From positions 1-64,000 of the forward strand of contig WNNJ02000901.1 of assembly GCA_012934845.2 (NCBI GenBank): a stretch of DNA of 64,000 nucleotides, read 5' to 3'. Positions 49,246 to 60,480 of this stretch are shown here, piece by piece; within the stretch, counting starts at the first letter, position 1; each line of letters begins with the position of its first letter. The stretch is from Pomphorhynchus laevis. Taxonomy: Eukaryota; Acanthocephala; Palaeacanthocephala; Echinorhynchida; Pomphorhynchidae. The translations under genes and the position numbers were made by a program. The notes under the pieces are model-generated. The model worked only from the letters and a program-made list of their open reading frames with translations. It had not been told where the DNA came from and did no database searches.

Positions 49246-49422
49246 TAAACTAAACTATATCAACAGCAAAAACTCACCTCTCAGCTACCAATATAGCTCT
49301 TGATTCCGAAAACTTGAAGTTTGAATAGCGAGGAAGTTAGTTGCAAACAGAAACGCTTTTATTGTCCGACTGATAATCAAAACGCTTGAACGAAACTGAC
49401 AATCAAAACGTTTGAACGAAAC

Positions 49423-49435
49423 TGTGACTCTATTT
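49423..49435. repeat. 13-bp target-site duplication of LINE B, right copy
   Basis: Exact repeat of 44756-44768 (TGTGACTCTATTT), at the 5' side of LINE B. Confidence 0.7.
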
Positions 49436-50693
49436 CTGCAACAGCGCAATTTTATAACAACAACTGTTCAGTTCCAATTTAATTAACATAATATACAATG
49501 AGGTAAGACATTGGATTCCTAATCTCTTTGATCTACATTTTGCAATTATAGTAAGAAATTCATCAACATGCAAATTGAATGCCAAATGAACTTTAAAGAA
49601 AATATTCAGGTTGATTCCTATCCTCTGAAGCATGTAACCGTAATGTGCTAGTGTATTATATAAAGAGTTCCGAGTCGTAAAACAATTTTTTTTAGAAAAC
49701 CAGTGCGAAAATAATACTTTGAAAAAATAAAGATATGCGAAAACTTCTGTCTGAAGCAGAACATTCATATAATGAAGAACCGCATAATAAACTTGGAAAC
49801 TTGATGCTAAGAACGCAAAATAAAAATGTTATCAACTTGGTAAAAAATAACAAGATAGGAAAAACATTTAGGATTTTGAGTCACTTACCGATTTGCAATG
49901 AGTAATTTCTACTATAATTAATGGGGACGAGTTACAAAAATTACAAAGCGTCTAAAAGAACCATATTAAGGAGGATATTAATAGAATATAAACTGGAGAT
50001 GAAAAAGTACTGAGGAAAATTTACATCATTCGTGCCGTTTAATCATTACTATATATTGTGTTGAGGAAAAGATAGTTAAACTTTATAACATAACAGTACT
50101 TACTGACGACTTGATAATCCAAATCAAATACATTAGATTCTAATTACCATATTTTCAAAATATACGTGATTTCCAAATTTCTCAAGTGAGTGTTTTTCAT
50201 AGATTTATTATTAATTTATTCATATTTTTGAATATTACCCTTTACGTTCATCAACGAATCACACAATGATAATGTTAACATAATCTCATAATGGTAACAT
50301 AACGATTATATAAAGCGCTAGTATTTATTAATATGTAATTTTTATAAGAACACAATTTTAATTTTTTAATTCATACAATCTATTGACTGATTTTATACCG
50401 ACGCAATCTAATGACTTTAAAGTTGTTTTTTTTAAGGGCGTTAGTGAAATGTTAATAAGACAAGTTATTTTTAAAATATTTATGTTTCATTTATACAATG
50501 CTTTTTTAAATTATATGCGATTTGCAAATTTTAGCTTTCAATATTCCGTGATAATCCAAAGGTAGAACTTTGAAAAATCGCATATTTAAATTTTCAAAGA
50601 ATATCTTAATCAACTAAGTCAGATGTGATAATTGTCTTGTTTTATTGTAAGTTTTCGAAAATCGAAAATTTGCATGTAATTAGATTTTTCAAA
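49436..50693. other. no gene seen
   Basis: AT-rich. A 112-codon minus frame at 49430-49768 and a 60-codon plus frame at 50383-50565 have no recognisable features. Confidence 0.5.
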
Positions 50694-51225
50694 GAAACTT
50701 TAAATAAATCTAAATTATATAAAATCTTAAGATTAAATTTTTTAAATTTATATCTAGTACAAAATACGTAGAGGCAGTTTAATGATTTTATTTGTAAATT
50801 TTATATTATTTCACAAATACTCTGTTCAGAACATTCATTTTTTTAACAATGAAGGGTCTTAAACTGTTCATTAGGTAACGTAAAGACTCGTTGATTTTAA
50901 TTTTTAAATTATTTCTTAAGATTATGTTTTGAAAAAGTGACCAAAAAAACACGAATTATAATCAAACATGAATGTTGCCTTCCTGTATGTTTTAAATTCA
51001 TATACAGCAAATGTGATTTGAAAGCTAAAATGACGATACGAATCAGGCGACCGCATGAAGCAGTGATGCAGGTATATCGAATATCTGGAAGCCTTATCGT
51101 GAATAATGCCAAGTGCAAAAATTATCAGGTAACACAAAAAGTCAAATAAAGCTCAATTACTATCAAAACCTTCTCTAAACATTTTGATAAGAAATTCAAC
51201 ATTACAAATAAGGAGTCGAAATGAC
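50694..51225. repeat. 532-bp repeat R, copy 2
   Basis: Nearly identical to 37659-38190 and in the same orientation. The flanks differ completely on both sides: here no hammerhead motifs are attached. A LINE A copy lies a few hundred bases to the right in both places. Confidence 0.85.
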
Positions 51226-51839
51226 GACACAGAACTGTAATGCAGTATCAGTTTTTATGGCGTATTTAAAATATATAGTGATTGCCGATGTGATGGTAGC
51301 TAAATCTGTAATCGAAAAATGTTGATAAGACAAGGAAGTGAATAGTAAAAAGATAGACAAATCCAAGAAAATTGGATAGGAGGAAGACGGATTCGATTCA
51401 ATCGACTGAGAGAAAGTTAAAGAAGATTGAGACGAAAACGATGTGATTTGCGAAGAGGGGATCAAAAAACGCTGAGAATACGTCAATTGATGGCATAAGT
51501 GATGTGATCTTAAACTGTAGATAGAAGCCTTTGCAGGTACATGTCCAGAGCTGTAAGGATTGAAAAAGGTTATTAAAACTTGATAGCGTGGCATACGTAA
51601 GTCAAATTTCGGGCATATTTAGTATAATAATAAACTAAATAATAACTAAATACATTAACTTTGCTGTTGATGCATGAGTTTTGTAATTTATGTAATCTTA
51701 AGAAGTATTTATACAACAAAATATATTATTTGAAAACACCTCTAGTTAACACTAAATATAAATAAATAAAGGTTTTATTACTAAATAAACAAGATAAATC
51801 AATTCTACAGAATAGATAGGTCAGTAGAATGAAATGAGC
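51226..51839. other. no convincing gene; 130-codon Ser-rich minus frame
   Basis: A minus-strand frame at 51202-51594 is rich in serine and starts inside repeat R at its C-terminal end. It has no recognisable domain and is likely chance. Confidence 0.4.
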
Positions 51840-54800
51840 AGTTTCTTGAATCTTCGTAGAAGTCTTCCTTTAATCCGGTCACAAATTCATGGGAATCTGA
51901 GCCCCGCAATTGATCAAACACGCCGCTTTCCGATTGAACCACCCGGGGTCTTCCCCCCCCACGAAGAGTCCAGTCAGCAGGGACTATGCTGTGTTAACGG
52001 GAGACGTGGAGTTTCAGAAACCTTAGTCTTTGCTCTGGGGGACGGCCCCTTGAAAAGAAGACTAATCTCGAGATAGTCCAGGTGCCCCAAAGGCGCACCT
52101 GGGTTTCCCCAATAACGACAGATGGTGGGCTCGTTTCAGAACCCATCTAGCTCTCTTCAGGATACGTTTGAGTCTATCCAGGTCGGCTTTCGCCGACCAG
52201 TTCACCGAAACAGTGAAACCCAGGTATTTCACTCGACTTGTGAAGGAAGGGAGTGGTTCAGAGGCAAATATGGAGGAAAGCGCAGAGTGCTAGTCTTTTA
52301 AGTTTTTTTTTCGTCGCAGGGGAGCCATGAAAAACTAACACCTGCGATTTTGCGGAGTTTAAAATAAGATTGGATTGGGGTAGCTGGTCTTTTAATCTTG
52401 AAAAGAAACGGCTGATGTCAGAGACTACGTCTTTACACCTGCGTCCAGTGAACAGGGCTATGGTGTCATCACCGTACACCATTAGACGTTGTTCACGTTT
52501 AAATATTCTTAATAGAATAATTGAGGCAGCAAGATATAAGATTGGAGAAAGTGGTGAACCTTGAGGCACACACGTAATAGGGTAGAACTGACGTGCATCA
52601 GGGTCGTCTTCATAGTAAAATCGCTTGGTATACAACAGTGTCTCCACCCTATTAACGATTCTCGCAGGCAACCCGAGGGACCTGAGAGAAGAGATAACAA
52701 ATTGAATTGAGATGCGGTCAAATGCAGCGGAAAAATCAAGGAAAACAGCCACAGCAAGCTGATGACTATTCTCCTGACAAAACCGATGCACTTCACCAAC
52801 TGCTGAATGGACCGAGCGACTTTTGACGAACCCTTGGAAACTAGGTGAGATTAAATTTCGTCTACTCAGATGATCACGGATTCTACTCGCAAGCGCTTTT
52901 TCGTAGATCGATACGAGGGAATTTTGAATCGAAATTGGCCGCATGTCTTTAGGACAAGAGACCGAATACTTTTTGGGTAAAAAATCCATTTACTAACATT
53001 GATGCCGGTCACATCGGATGGGTGACTAATAGCATGTGACGACAACCTCCCTTCTTTGATCAGCGGTCAAAAGCTGACAGACCCGCTAAGAGAGTGGATC
53101 GACGGATATGGACGTGCCCGGAAGAGGCTCCAGGCGTTTAGAATATCTGGTACAGATAAGTCTCTACTCCTAAAGTCTCCCCAGAGCAGTATTGGTTGCG
53201 GCGATTGAGTGGCTCCATAATTGTGTAGGGCTAGTGACTCCTCCTAAACTTTTTCAAGGTCTTTACTACCGATCCAACTCACAGCTCTATCCCTCCAGCA
53301 AACAAACCTCTCCTTCTTGAATATCTTCTAAAAGGAAGACTGAGAAGGGTTAAGACGAGCGATACTCGTCCTATCCTTACTCAGCTGGAACAAGTATCTG
53401 GTGCGCCAGTATTCATTCGAGAGGGTCTGTCTGGCGGCAGAAGAGAGATTAGGGAGGTTCAGTAGTTTGGCTAGGACCTTGAGTTTTGTCGGAGTGGGAC
53501 TGAAGATGCGACCTTTATAGGTTGTCGAAAGCAACGCGGTAGCTTGCGAAGAGAGATAGAAATTAAATTCGGTAAAACTCTCATTACCAATTCGGGGGAA
53601 GCATTGAATAGCTGACTGGAAGAAAGCCACTCTGATCGGGTCAAAGTGGGATCTTCTACGAAGCAGCGTATCCTCTTCGATCCGCCGACGAATTAGATCA
53701 TGAGAGGTGGACAGATGTTGTCGCGACTGCTCCGTGCAGAAGGGTTTTAACAACCACCTCTTATGTCGCAGTAATAAGTCGAGGAGTGAATTCGTTGATG
53801 TGCGATGAAAGGTAGGTGACGTGGTTTGTGAATAAGATAACCGTTTCTGGCTCTGCGGAGTGCTGCATTAATCCAACGACCAGTTCTGTCGTTGAAGTCA
53901 CCTAGTACCATGTCATAGCCGCCGTCTATAATCCCATCTATGAGGTCACGGTTCTTGTGAATCTCCCCTGGACGAATGTAGACGTGTGCTAGACTGAGGC
54001 GTTTACCATTCTTGACGAGTGAAACTACTAGACAAGACAGGGCTGGACAAAAGTAATTTAGCAAGAGGGAAGACCTTAAGGAGCACTTAACCAAGGTCAA
54101 GAGTCCTTCAGAAAAAGATGAGTGAGGTGGGGTTATATACGGAGTATAGTGGGAATATATGTGCTTAGGGATAAATCGAGTAATGTCCTGGAGGAGACAG
54201 ATAGACCGCGTCTCCTGAAGGACTATAACATATGCGTCTCTACCAGATAAAAGTCTAAGGGCAGCAGCACCTATCGAATTCCACTGAAGAATAATTTCAG
54301 CATCAGACATTCTGGAATCTTCGTTATTCGTCTTGAGGGCAACAGAAAAAGATTTAGGTCGCGACCCAACGAAACGGTTCTTGTAGGATTTAAATGCAGC
54401 ACAGCGCCTAGACCACGCTGGGTGCAAGTCATGATTGCTAGAGCACACTGCAGGCGCACTGCATTTATTTCCTTCAGACAAACTCGGACAAGACTCCTTT
54501 TCGCAGACCCCACAGTTGGTGGTTGAGCAGCATGAAGATTTCCAGTGCCCCCACTTGTGGCAAGCGGAGCGGTGCGGGAATGTCAGATCATCATGTTCCA
54601 CCAGAAGGAAGACTAAATTATATCCTAGAAACGGGTTGACACTACTCATCGAAAAAATTTCAGCTCGGTTGAGCTCCGCAGAGCAGAACGCGATGGGGAT
54701 ATCTTTTCCTTCCTACTCCTTTAATTGTCGAAGATTAGTTAATTTAAACTTTTTCTGAAGTGAATTCAGGTCTTCAGGCTCCAATTGCAATGAGAAGTTA

Positions 54801-55200
54801 GAAATCTTGAGTGTAGCCATTATAGGCTTGATTAAAATAGTTCCAATTTTAGAGAATTTTTCTTGGAAAAACTTACTGTATTCTTGTGAAAGATCCGGTG
54901 ATGAAAAAGAGATTCTAATCGAGTTGTCGAACATTTTGACATTTCTAAAAATAATTCTTTCTGAGTATTTTAGAGCAAAATCTCTTAGAAACGTTCGAAA
55001 CAGTAAGTGTTTTTCCAACTGTTTCGTCGCTGTTATAATGGCCAAATTTGCCAGTTTCTTGACAGGAGGAAGAACCTCCTCAACAGTAATAGAGGAACAA
55101 ACAGTACTAACCTTGTCGTTGTTCACTTGATTTAGAAAAATACCTTTATTTGTAGAAATATCGTTGAAATTAGACAAAATCTGATCTAGTTTTTCCATGT
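51840..55200 (-). mobile_element. LINE family A copy A2, with fused ORF1-ORF2
   Basis: ORF1 begins near 55199 (MEKLDQILSNFNDISTNKGI) and runs open to about 54713; after a break the knuckle part follows (HKWGHWKSSC, CSSNHDLHPAWSRRC). In the frame 54649-53747 the ORF1 segment NEDSRMSDAEI runs directly into the endonuclease segment ILQWNSIGAAALRLLSGRDA. An internal deletion has therefore fused the two proteins in frame, removing the end of ORF1 and the ORF2 start. The endonuclease keeps VIVLQETRS and DMVLGDFNDRTG. Further on come 53753-53328 and the RT (52989-52258: RPISIQNSLVSIYEKAL, FVKSRSVHSAVGEVHRF, CVPQGSPLSPILYLAAS, LMVYGDDTIALFT, where YADD has become YGDD). The 3' region runs to about 51840. 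Several breaks make it dead. Confidence 0.85.
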
Positions 55201-55340
55201 TTTTACTTAAAAAATGCTTTTGCTTGCTTTTGATGCTCCGACAGTTGCTTCTACCATGTTTTTGAAACACTAAATATCTACGATGATTCATCGTATAAAA
55301 CGTGTGATGTTCATATCGCAATTTTGCATTTTCAACGAAA

Positions 55341-56531
55341 ATGGACAATACTGCTATGGAAATAAGCACTCTTCAAGGAAAAAAAGAAGATTTTCAAGGT
55401 ATTTCTTCGTTAATTCAAGACAACAAGGTTAGTGGTTCTTCTTATATTGATGAGAATTTCGGGGAATTACTTCCCCCGATCCCCAAGATTCCAAATTTGG
55501 GGAAAATCATTTTAAAAAAGCCTTAAGAAAGACATGTCCTATACAAAAAATTTCTAAGAGAGTTTGCACATAATATGAAAAACAGTGTAGACTACAACTC
55601 AGTTAGATATTTTGACAACAGCATAAAAATTTCCTTTGCTACCCAGGACCTTGTGGAGAGCTTTGAGAGGTACTTCGTCGCTAAATTCTGCGACATGGTT
55701 GAATTTGAGAGGATACCCATTATGGCCTCCCTAAAAATAAGTAATCTTCCTACACAGATGGAGGAAGAAGACATCCATCTTATTAGTAAGACTTACAAGA
55801 TAAAAAAGGTACGTCCCCTGTTGGGGAGGAACGGTCTACCAATTAATGTTGGATTCTGTTCCGCCGTCAAAGGACAGGCTGAACTCCTAGAAAAATCCGC
55901 CTGCAACCCCTTTATGGGTTTTAACCTCAAATTTAGAGTGGTTGGCAAGGAAGAATACACCTACCCGCACTGTAGCGGGTGTCACAAATAGGGGCACTGA
56001 ACCTCCAGCTGCAATTCGGTGCAGCGCTGTGGGAAATGTGGTAATGAAGATTGCTCCTCCGCTGAGTCCTCGATTCCATGCACAAATAATCTAGTCTGCT
56101 CCAACTGCGGAGGAGCGCATCCCGCGTGGAGCAGGAAATGCGAGCATTTTAAGAAATATATGTCATTATTCATCAAACAATCCAGGCCGACTAAGCCGGC
56201 ACCTGATTCTTTTTCTCAGGCAGCAACCAGGATGTCCGACAGCGAGCTGTTGTCGATTATGGCTCAGCGTTTGGTTTCGTTTCAAAGAGAGATCCAAGCG
56301 TTGATAGCGGCCTCTATTTCAAATCTATTTGTGAATCCAGAACTTCCTGTTACTTCACTCAAGACCTCGAACAAAAGAAGGGCCTCTGCTCACGCCGTCC
56401 CCTCAATCGAGATTGGAAAGTTGATCAGGCAGAAACAATGGGGAAATGATGATACTGCCCAGGGGCAAGTGCCAACCCTAGATGGGGCTAGCGGTAGGAA
56501 GGGAAACCCTTCTGCTCATAGCTCTGTCTAG
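55341..56531 (+). CDS. LINE family A ORF1 (copy A3), broken
   Basis: The start MDNTAMEISTLQGKKEDF (55341) is open to 55526, then a stop. The frame resumes at 55575-55991 (FDNSIKISFATQDLVESFER, PIMASLKISNLPTQMEEEDI, YTYPHCSGCHK), then a stop falls within the first knuckle. The last part (56019-56531) has CGKCGNEDC and CSNCGGAHPAWSRKC. The order is the same as in copies A1 and A2, which supports the ORF1 reading. Three interruptions are seen. Confidence 0.75.
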
Positions 56532-56564
56532 GCTGGCAATCCCCCATCCAACTAATCCACCACA

Positions 56565-58445
56565 ATGCAGAGTACTCGTGAGTACTTTTCACTGAATATC
56601 CTTCAGTGGAACTCGGGAGGTGCTTCTGCCCTTAGACTTCTATCTGGTAGAGATGCAGATGTTATAGTCCTTCAGGAGACGCGGTCTATCCGTCTCCCCC
56701 AGGACATTACTCGATTTATCCCAAAGCATATATGTTTTCACTATACTCCGTACATAAACCCACCTCACTCCTCTTCATCTCAAAGACTCTTGACCTTAGT
56801 TAAGTGCTCCTTAAGGTCCTTCATCTTGCTAAACTACTCATGTCCGGCCCTGTCTTGCTTGGTTGTTTCACTTAGTAAGAACGGAAAACGCTTCAGTCTA
56901 GCCAATGTATATATTTGTCCAGGGGAGATTAACAAGAACCGTAACCCCCTGGATGATATTATTGACAGCTCTTATGACATGATACTGGGGGACTTCAACG
57001 ACAGAACTGGTCGTTGCATCAACGCAGTACTTCGCAGAGCTAGGAACGGTTATCTTATTTATAATACACCCTCTCCAACTTTTCATTGCACATCAACAAA
57101 TTCAATCCTTGACATTTTACTGCTTCACTCGAGGTAATTGTTAAAACCCTCTGCACAGAGCAGTCGCGCTAGCAATTGTCCACCTCTCATGACCTAATTC
57201 GTTGGAGAATAAAGGAAGATATGTTGCTTCGAAGAAGGTTTCACTTTGATCCAATCAGAGTGGTATTTTTTTAAGCGGCTATCCAACTCTTTCCCAGAAT
57301 AGGAAATGAGAGTCTGAACAAATTTAATACCCACCTCTATTCGCAAGCTACCGCGATTTTATCGACTACCTATAAAGGTCGTATATACAATCTCATTCCG
57401 ACGAAACTCAAGGTCCTAGCACAACTGCATAACCTCCCTAATCTCTCTGTTTCCGCCAGACAGGCTCTCTCGAATGAATACTGGAGTACTAGATATAGGT
57501 TCCAGCTGAGTAAGGATAGGTCGAGTATTGCTCGTCTTAATCCTTCTCAATCTTCCTGTTGGAAGATTTTCAAGAAGGAGAAGTTTGCTTGCTGGAAGGA
57601 TAGGGCATTGGGTTGGATAGGGAATGTAGGCCTTGATAAAGTTTTAGAGGAGTCACTAGTTCTACACAACTATGGAGCCACTTAATCACCTCAACCAATC
57701 CCGCCTTGGTGTAACTTCATGAGTAGGGATCTATCTGTTACGGATATCCTTAACTCCTGGGGTCAATTCCCGGGCACCTCCAAATTCGTCGCTCCACTTT
57801 CTTCTCGGGTCTGTCAGATTTTGACAGCTGATGAGAGAAGAGAGGTGGCCGTCACAATGCTTTTTGCCTCCCCATGCGATGTAGCAGGCATCAATATTAG
57901 TAAGCGTGTTTTTATTCCTAAGAAAAAATCCTGTTCATGCCATAAATATCTGCGACCCATTTCTATTCAAAATGCCCTCGTGTCCATTAACGAAAAAGCG
58001 CTTGCGCGTAAAATCCGCGACCATTAAAGTAGGCGTAATTTGGTCCCTTTAGGTTGTCATGGGTTCGTTAAAAGTCGCTCGGTTTGTTCAGCAGTAGGTG
58101 AAGTGGAACAGGTTTGTCGGAAGAATAGCTATCGTTTAGTTGTTGCTGTTTTCCTCGACTTTTCTGCTGCATTTGACCGTATCTCCATTTCCTTTGTGAT
58201 ATCTTCTCTCAGGTCCCTCGTGTTGCCTGCGAGAATTGTGAACAGGGTGGAGATTCTGCTGTACACCAAGCGATTTTACTATGAAGACGACCCTGATGCT
58301 CGTCAGTTCTACCCTATTACGGGTCTGCCTCAAGGTTCCTCACTTTCTCCTATCTTATATCTTGCTGCCTCCATTGAACTCTTATAAATATTTAAACATA
58401 AACAACGTCTAGTGATATATGCTGATGATACCACAATTTTATTTT
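56565..58445 (+). CDS. LINE family A ORF2 (copy A3), broken and 3'-truncated
   Basis: The endonuclease (56565-57137) has NILQWNSGGASALRLLSGRD, VIVLQETRSI, DMILGDFNDRTG and TNSILDILLLHSR. It continues with stops to the RT pieces at 57719-58027 (NISKRVFIPKKKSC, RPISIQNALVSINEKAL) and 58040-58387 (HGFVKSRSVCSAVGEVEQVC, VVAVFLDFSAAFDRIS, ITGLPQGSSLSPILYLAAS). The final VIYADDTTI at 58420-58440 is the last element sequence. After it, unrelated AT-rich DNA with another element's end begins, so the RT thumb and the 3' UTR are missing. Confidence 0.8.
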
Positions 58446-58449
58446 GTTT

Positions 58450-58735
58450 TATGATTCTGTGTTTTTTTCTTTAATTTTGTTGTTTTTAAAATGTGTGTAA
58501 AATTTTAGTGTATGATTGGTTTGTTTCTCGGTATTTTCTTTTTCTTTTAAGTTGAAATGCGGGGCACATCAATGCTGGTATTTTTGTATAAATGTTGGAA
58601 ACACGGGGGAAAAGTGTGAAACATTTTTTTTTGTAATCCTGATGATAGCAAGAGCTGTCGAAATATAGAATTTTAATCAAATAAAGAATATTTTTTTCTT
58701 CTTCGTTCCTATAATAATATATTCAAATTTAATCA
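58450..58735 (+). mobile_element. retroelement end fragment with GAAA hairpin
   Basis: The segment CCTGATGATAGCAAGAGCTG, TCGAAATATAGAATTTTAAT, then AAATAAAGAAT and TTCTTCTTCGTTCCTATAAT is the reverse complement of the pieces at 15185-15275 and 20860-20935. It terminates the truncated LINE A copy A3. The hammerhead-like string is present, but its stem II competes with the core, so it is likely inactive or a different hairpin. Confidence 0.5.
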
Positions 58736-58927
58736 GTTTTGATATGATATGTGAACCTTTCAACATAAAAAACTAACTTAAATATGCAACTACTTGCTAT
58801 TCCAATTGGGAATATCTGATGACTAAGTGTAGGTACCTTAATCTGATGAATAATAGCGACATAATATTTTTTTTATTGTAAATCAAATAATAGTCAAAAA
58901 AATTATAAAAACGCTGCCAAAAACGTA

Positions 58928-60480
58928 TCACTTCGGCTTTAAAAAAAGCCGACTTTGTTTAAGTACTGAGTATTTCCTTATGCACCGAGAATTACACCGG
59001 ATGAGAGCGCACCCAATGAGTCTTCTCATCTTAGCAATAATATCAGGGTAAGCACGAACCTCTGAAGCTTCTTGGAGTGCTATCTGTTTCAAAATTGATA
59101 AAGTCTCTTTTCCAATTCCACCCGATGTAGAGAAAATAAGTGGTACAAATATAGCGTTCTCGATTGTGTTAACTCGTTCCAAATATTTTAATCTCTTTCT
59201 ATTTTCATGGTACTCGACAATATTCTTGGAATCGCGAGATATGTACGATGAGGCAAAAGGATTGTAAATAGCGTCGTCAAAATACGTCCGCTCCATCGCA
59301 CTTCCGTAGAGACCTGAACATACCAAGTCCAAACGAGCTCATCTTTCCGTTGTCGCGTTGTATGCTCAAAATGATGTGAATCGTTTAAGACAGAAAGCAC
59401 AGGTTCCCATTCCACTCTTCCCGTTGCAGCCAAAACCAATTTCCCAAAGACGTCTTTAATAACGTTATGCCGTAGAATTGTTTTTCCACTAACCCGTCAT
59501 GAAAGTACATGGTTCACACTGTTGTGCTCACCGCAAAGACATTCAGACGGTGCATTTTTCAATGGCCATGCATACCTTGTACATATTCCATCCAAAAATT
59601 CATATTTAGTGAGTCGATAAGCGCTATCCTCGTGTAGCTTTGCCGATAACCATGTCGACGCTCCCTAATACCGGGCATGTAGCAAAGCTTGTTACTCTAT
59701 ATCACTACAACCGCCTAGAACATTCGCAAATTCATTGTCAATCCTTAATTCCCTTTCTACTCTTAAACGCCGCGATATTTCTCTTTGTGCCTGTTCCAAC
59801 TGCATACCAGACATTCCCTGTTCCAATGGTGTGCACATTATGTTGGCCGAATTCTATGCTGATTCACATTTTGACGATAGAACTACTATACCCAAACCGT
59901 CATATGAAGTAGGTAGTGCCGATATTTGTCGTATTGCATCTGTCACTTCATCTTGTCCTGTAATTTGGGAAAAAACCGCTCGCATACGCATTTATCCAGA
60001 TCAAATAACCACTTACCATCACAATGACAAGTTCTTAGGATATATCTCCATTTGTGTTGGCAGGCATTGATGTACGCGCAATAGGCAGCTTGCGGGTTCA
60101 ATTTTCTCACCTCTGACAATCTCTCGACCAAATGAATCCACTCTTTACCCTTGTTCATAATCCATGACTCTACAAATGCTTCCGTTCCGATCAGACTATC
60201 TAAGACTTCAACACCATTCTTCGTTATCTGTACAGACTGAGTGGAGAATATTTGAGCTGTTCCCTTATCGTCTTTTTTACACAGTATAATTTTCTGTCCA
60301 ATTTCTGGTCCAATTTTCTGTACTAAATTGAGAACCCCAACAAGGTCCTCGGAAATTCCAACGCACGAAACATCATCGGGATACCATTTCTGTTCAACCA
60401 TATCATCGTGATCAGTTAGCACTGCCAACGAGATTAGGAGGTCTGGATTTATAGAGAACAACCGACCATTCAACATCGGC
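58928..60480 (-). pseudogene. relic of RT element with C-terminal PD-(D/E)XK-like domain (copy X3)
   Basis: In minus-strand order, 60476-59943 holds the RT palm and thumb: KWYPDDVSCVGISEDLVGVL, GVEVLDSLIGTEAFVESWI, HLVERLSEVRKLNPQAAYCA and CQHKWRYILRTC. Then near 59640-59510 come KLHEDSAYRLTKYEFLDGIC and the cysteine motif CLCGEHNSVNHVLS, where the last Cys is hit by a stop. Finally, 59332-58928 holds RTYFDDAIYNPFASSYISRD and AIFVPLIFSTSGGIGKETLS, the nuclease-like core and closing block. It matches invertebrate proteins with FLDVRVFNP and FTPLVFS.TGGMG segments. It is broken in at least three places. Same subfamily as 29880-30520. Confidence 0.72.

Larger units (their letters stand above)
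44769..49422 (-). mobile_element. LINE family B, nearly complete copy
   Basis: This non-LTR retrotransposon of about 4.65 kb on the minus strand has a 5' UTR (49422-49119), ORF1 (49118-47860), ORF2 (47885-45375) and a 3' UTR (45374-44769). It is bordered by an exact 13-bp duplication and lies just upstream of, and in the same orientation as, LINE A copy A1. It probably landed in or next to the 5' end of A1. Only two coding lesions were noticed: a frame shift in ORF1 and one in-frame TGA in ORF2. It is therefore recent compared with other elements here. Its sequence is packed with perfect hairpins. Confidence 0.85.

Noticed and set aside
58637-58680. Active hammerhead ribozyme
   Set aside because: CCTGATGA and GAAA are present, but the strong stem uses the core G and A, and no pairing partner for stem I was found.
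59640-60070. Plus ORFs of 90 and 111 codons
   Set aside because: They are antisense to the X3 relic, whose minus-strand reading matches a known family.
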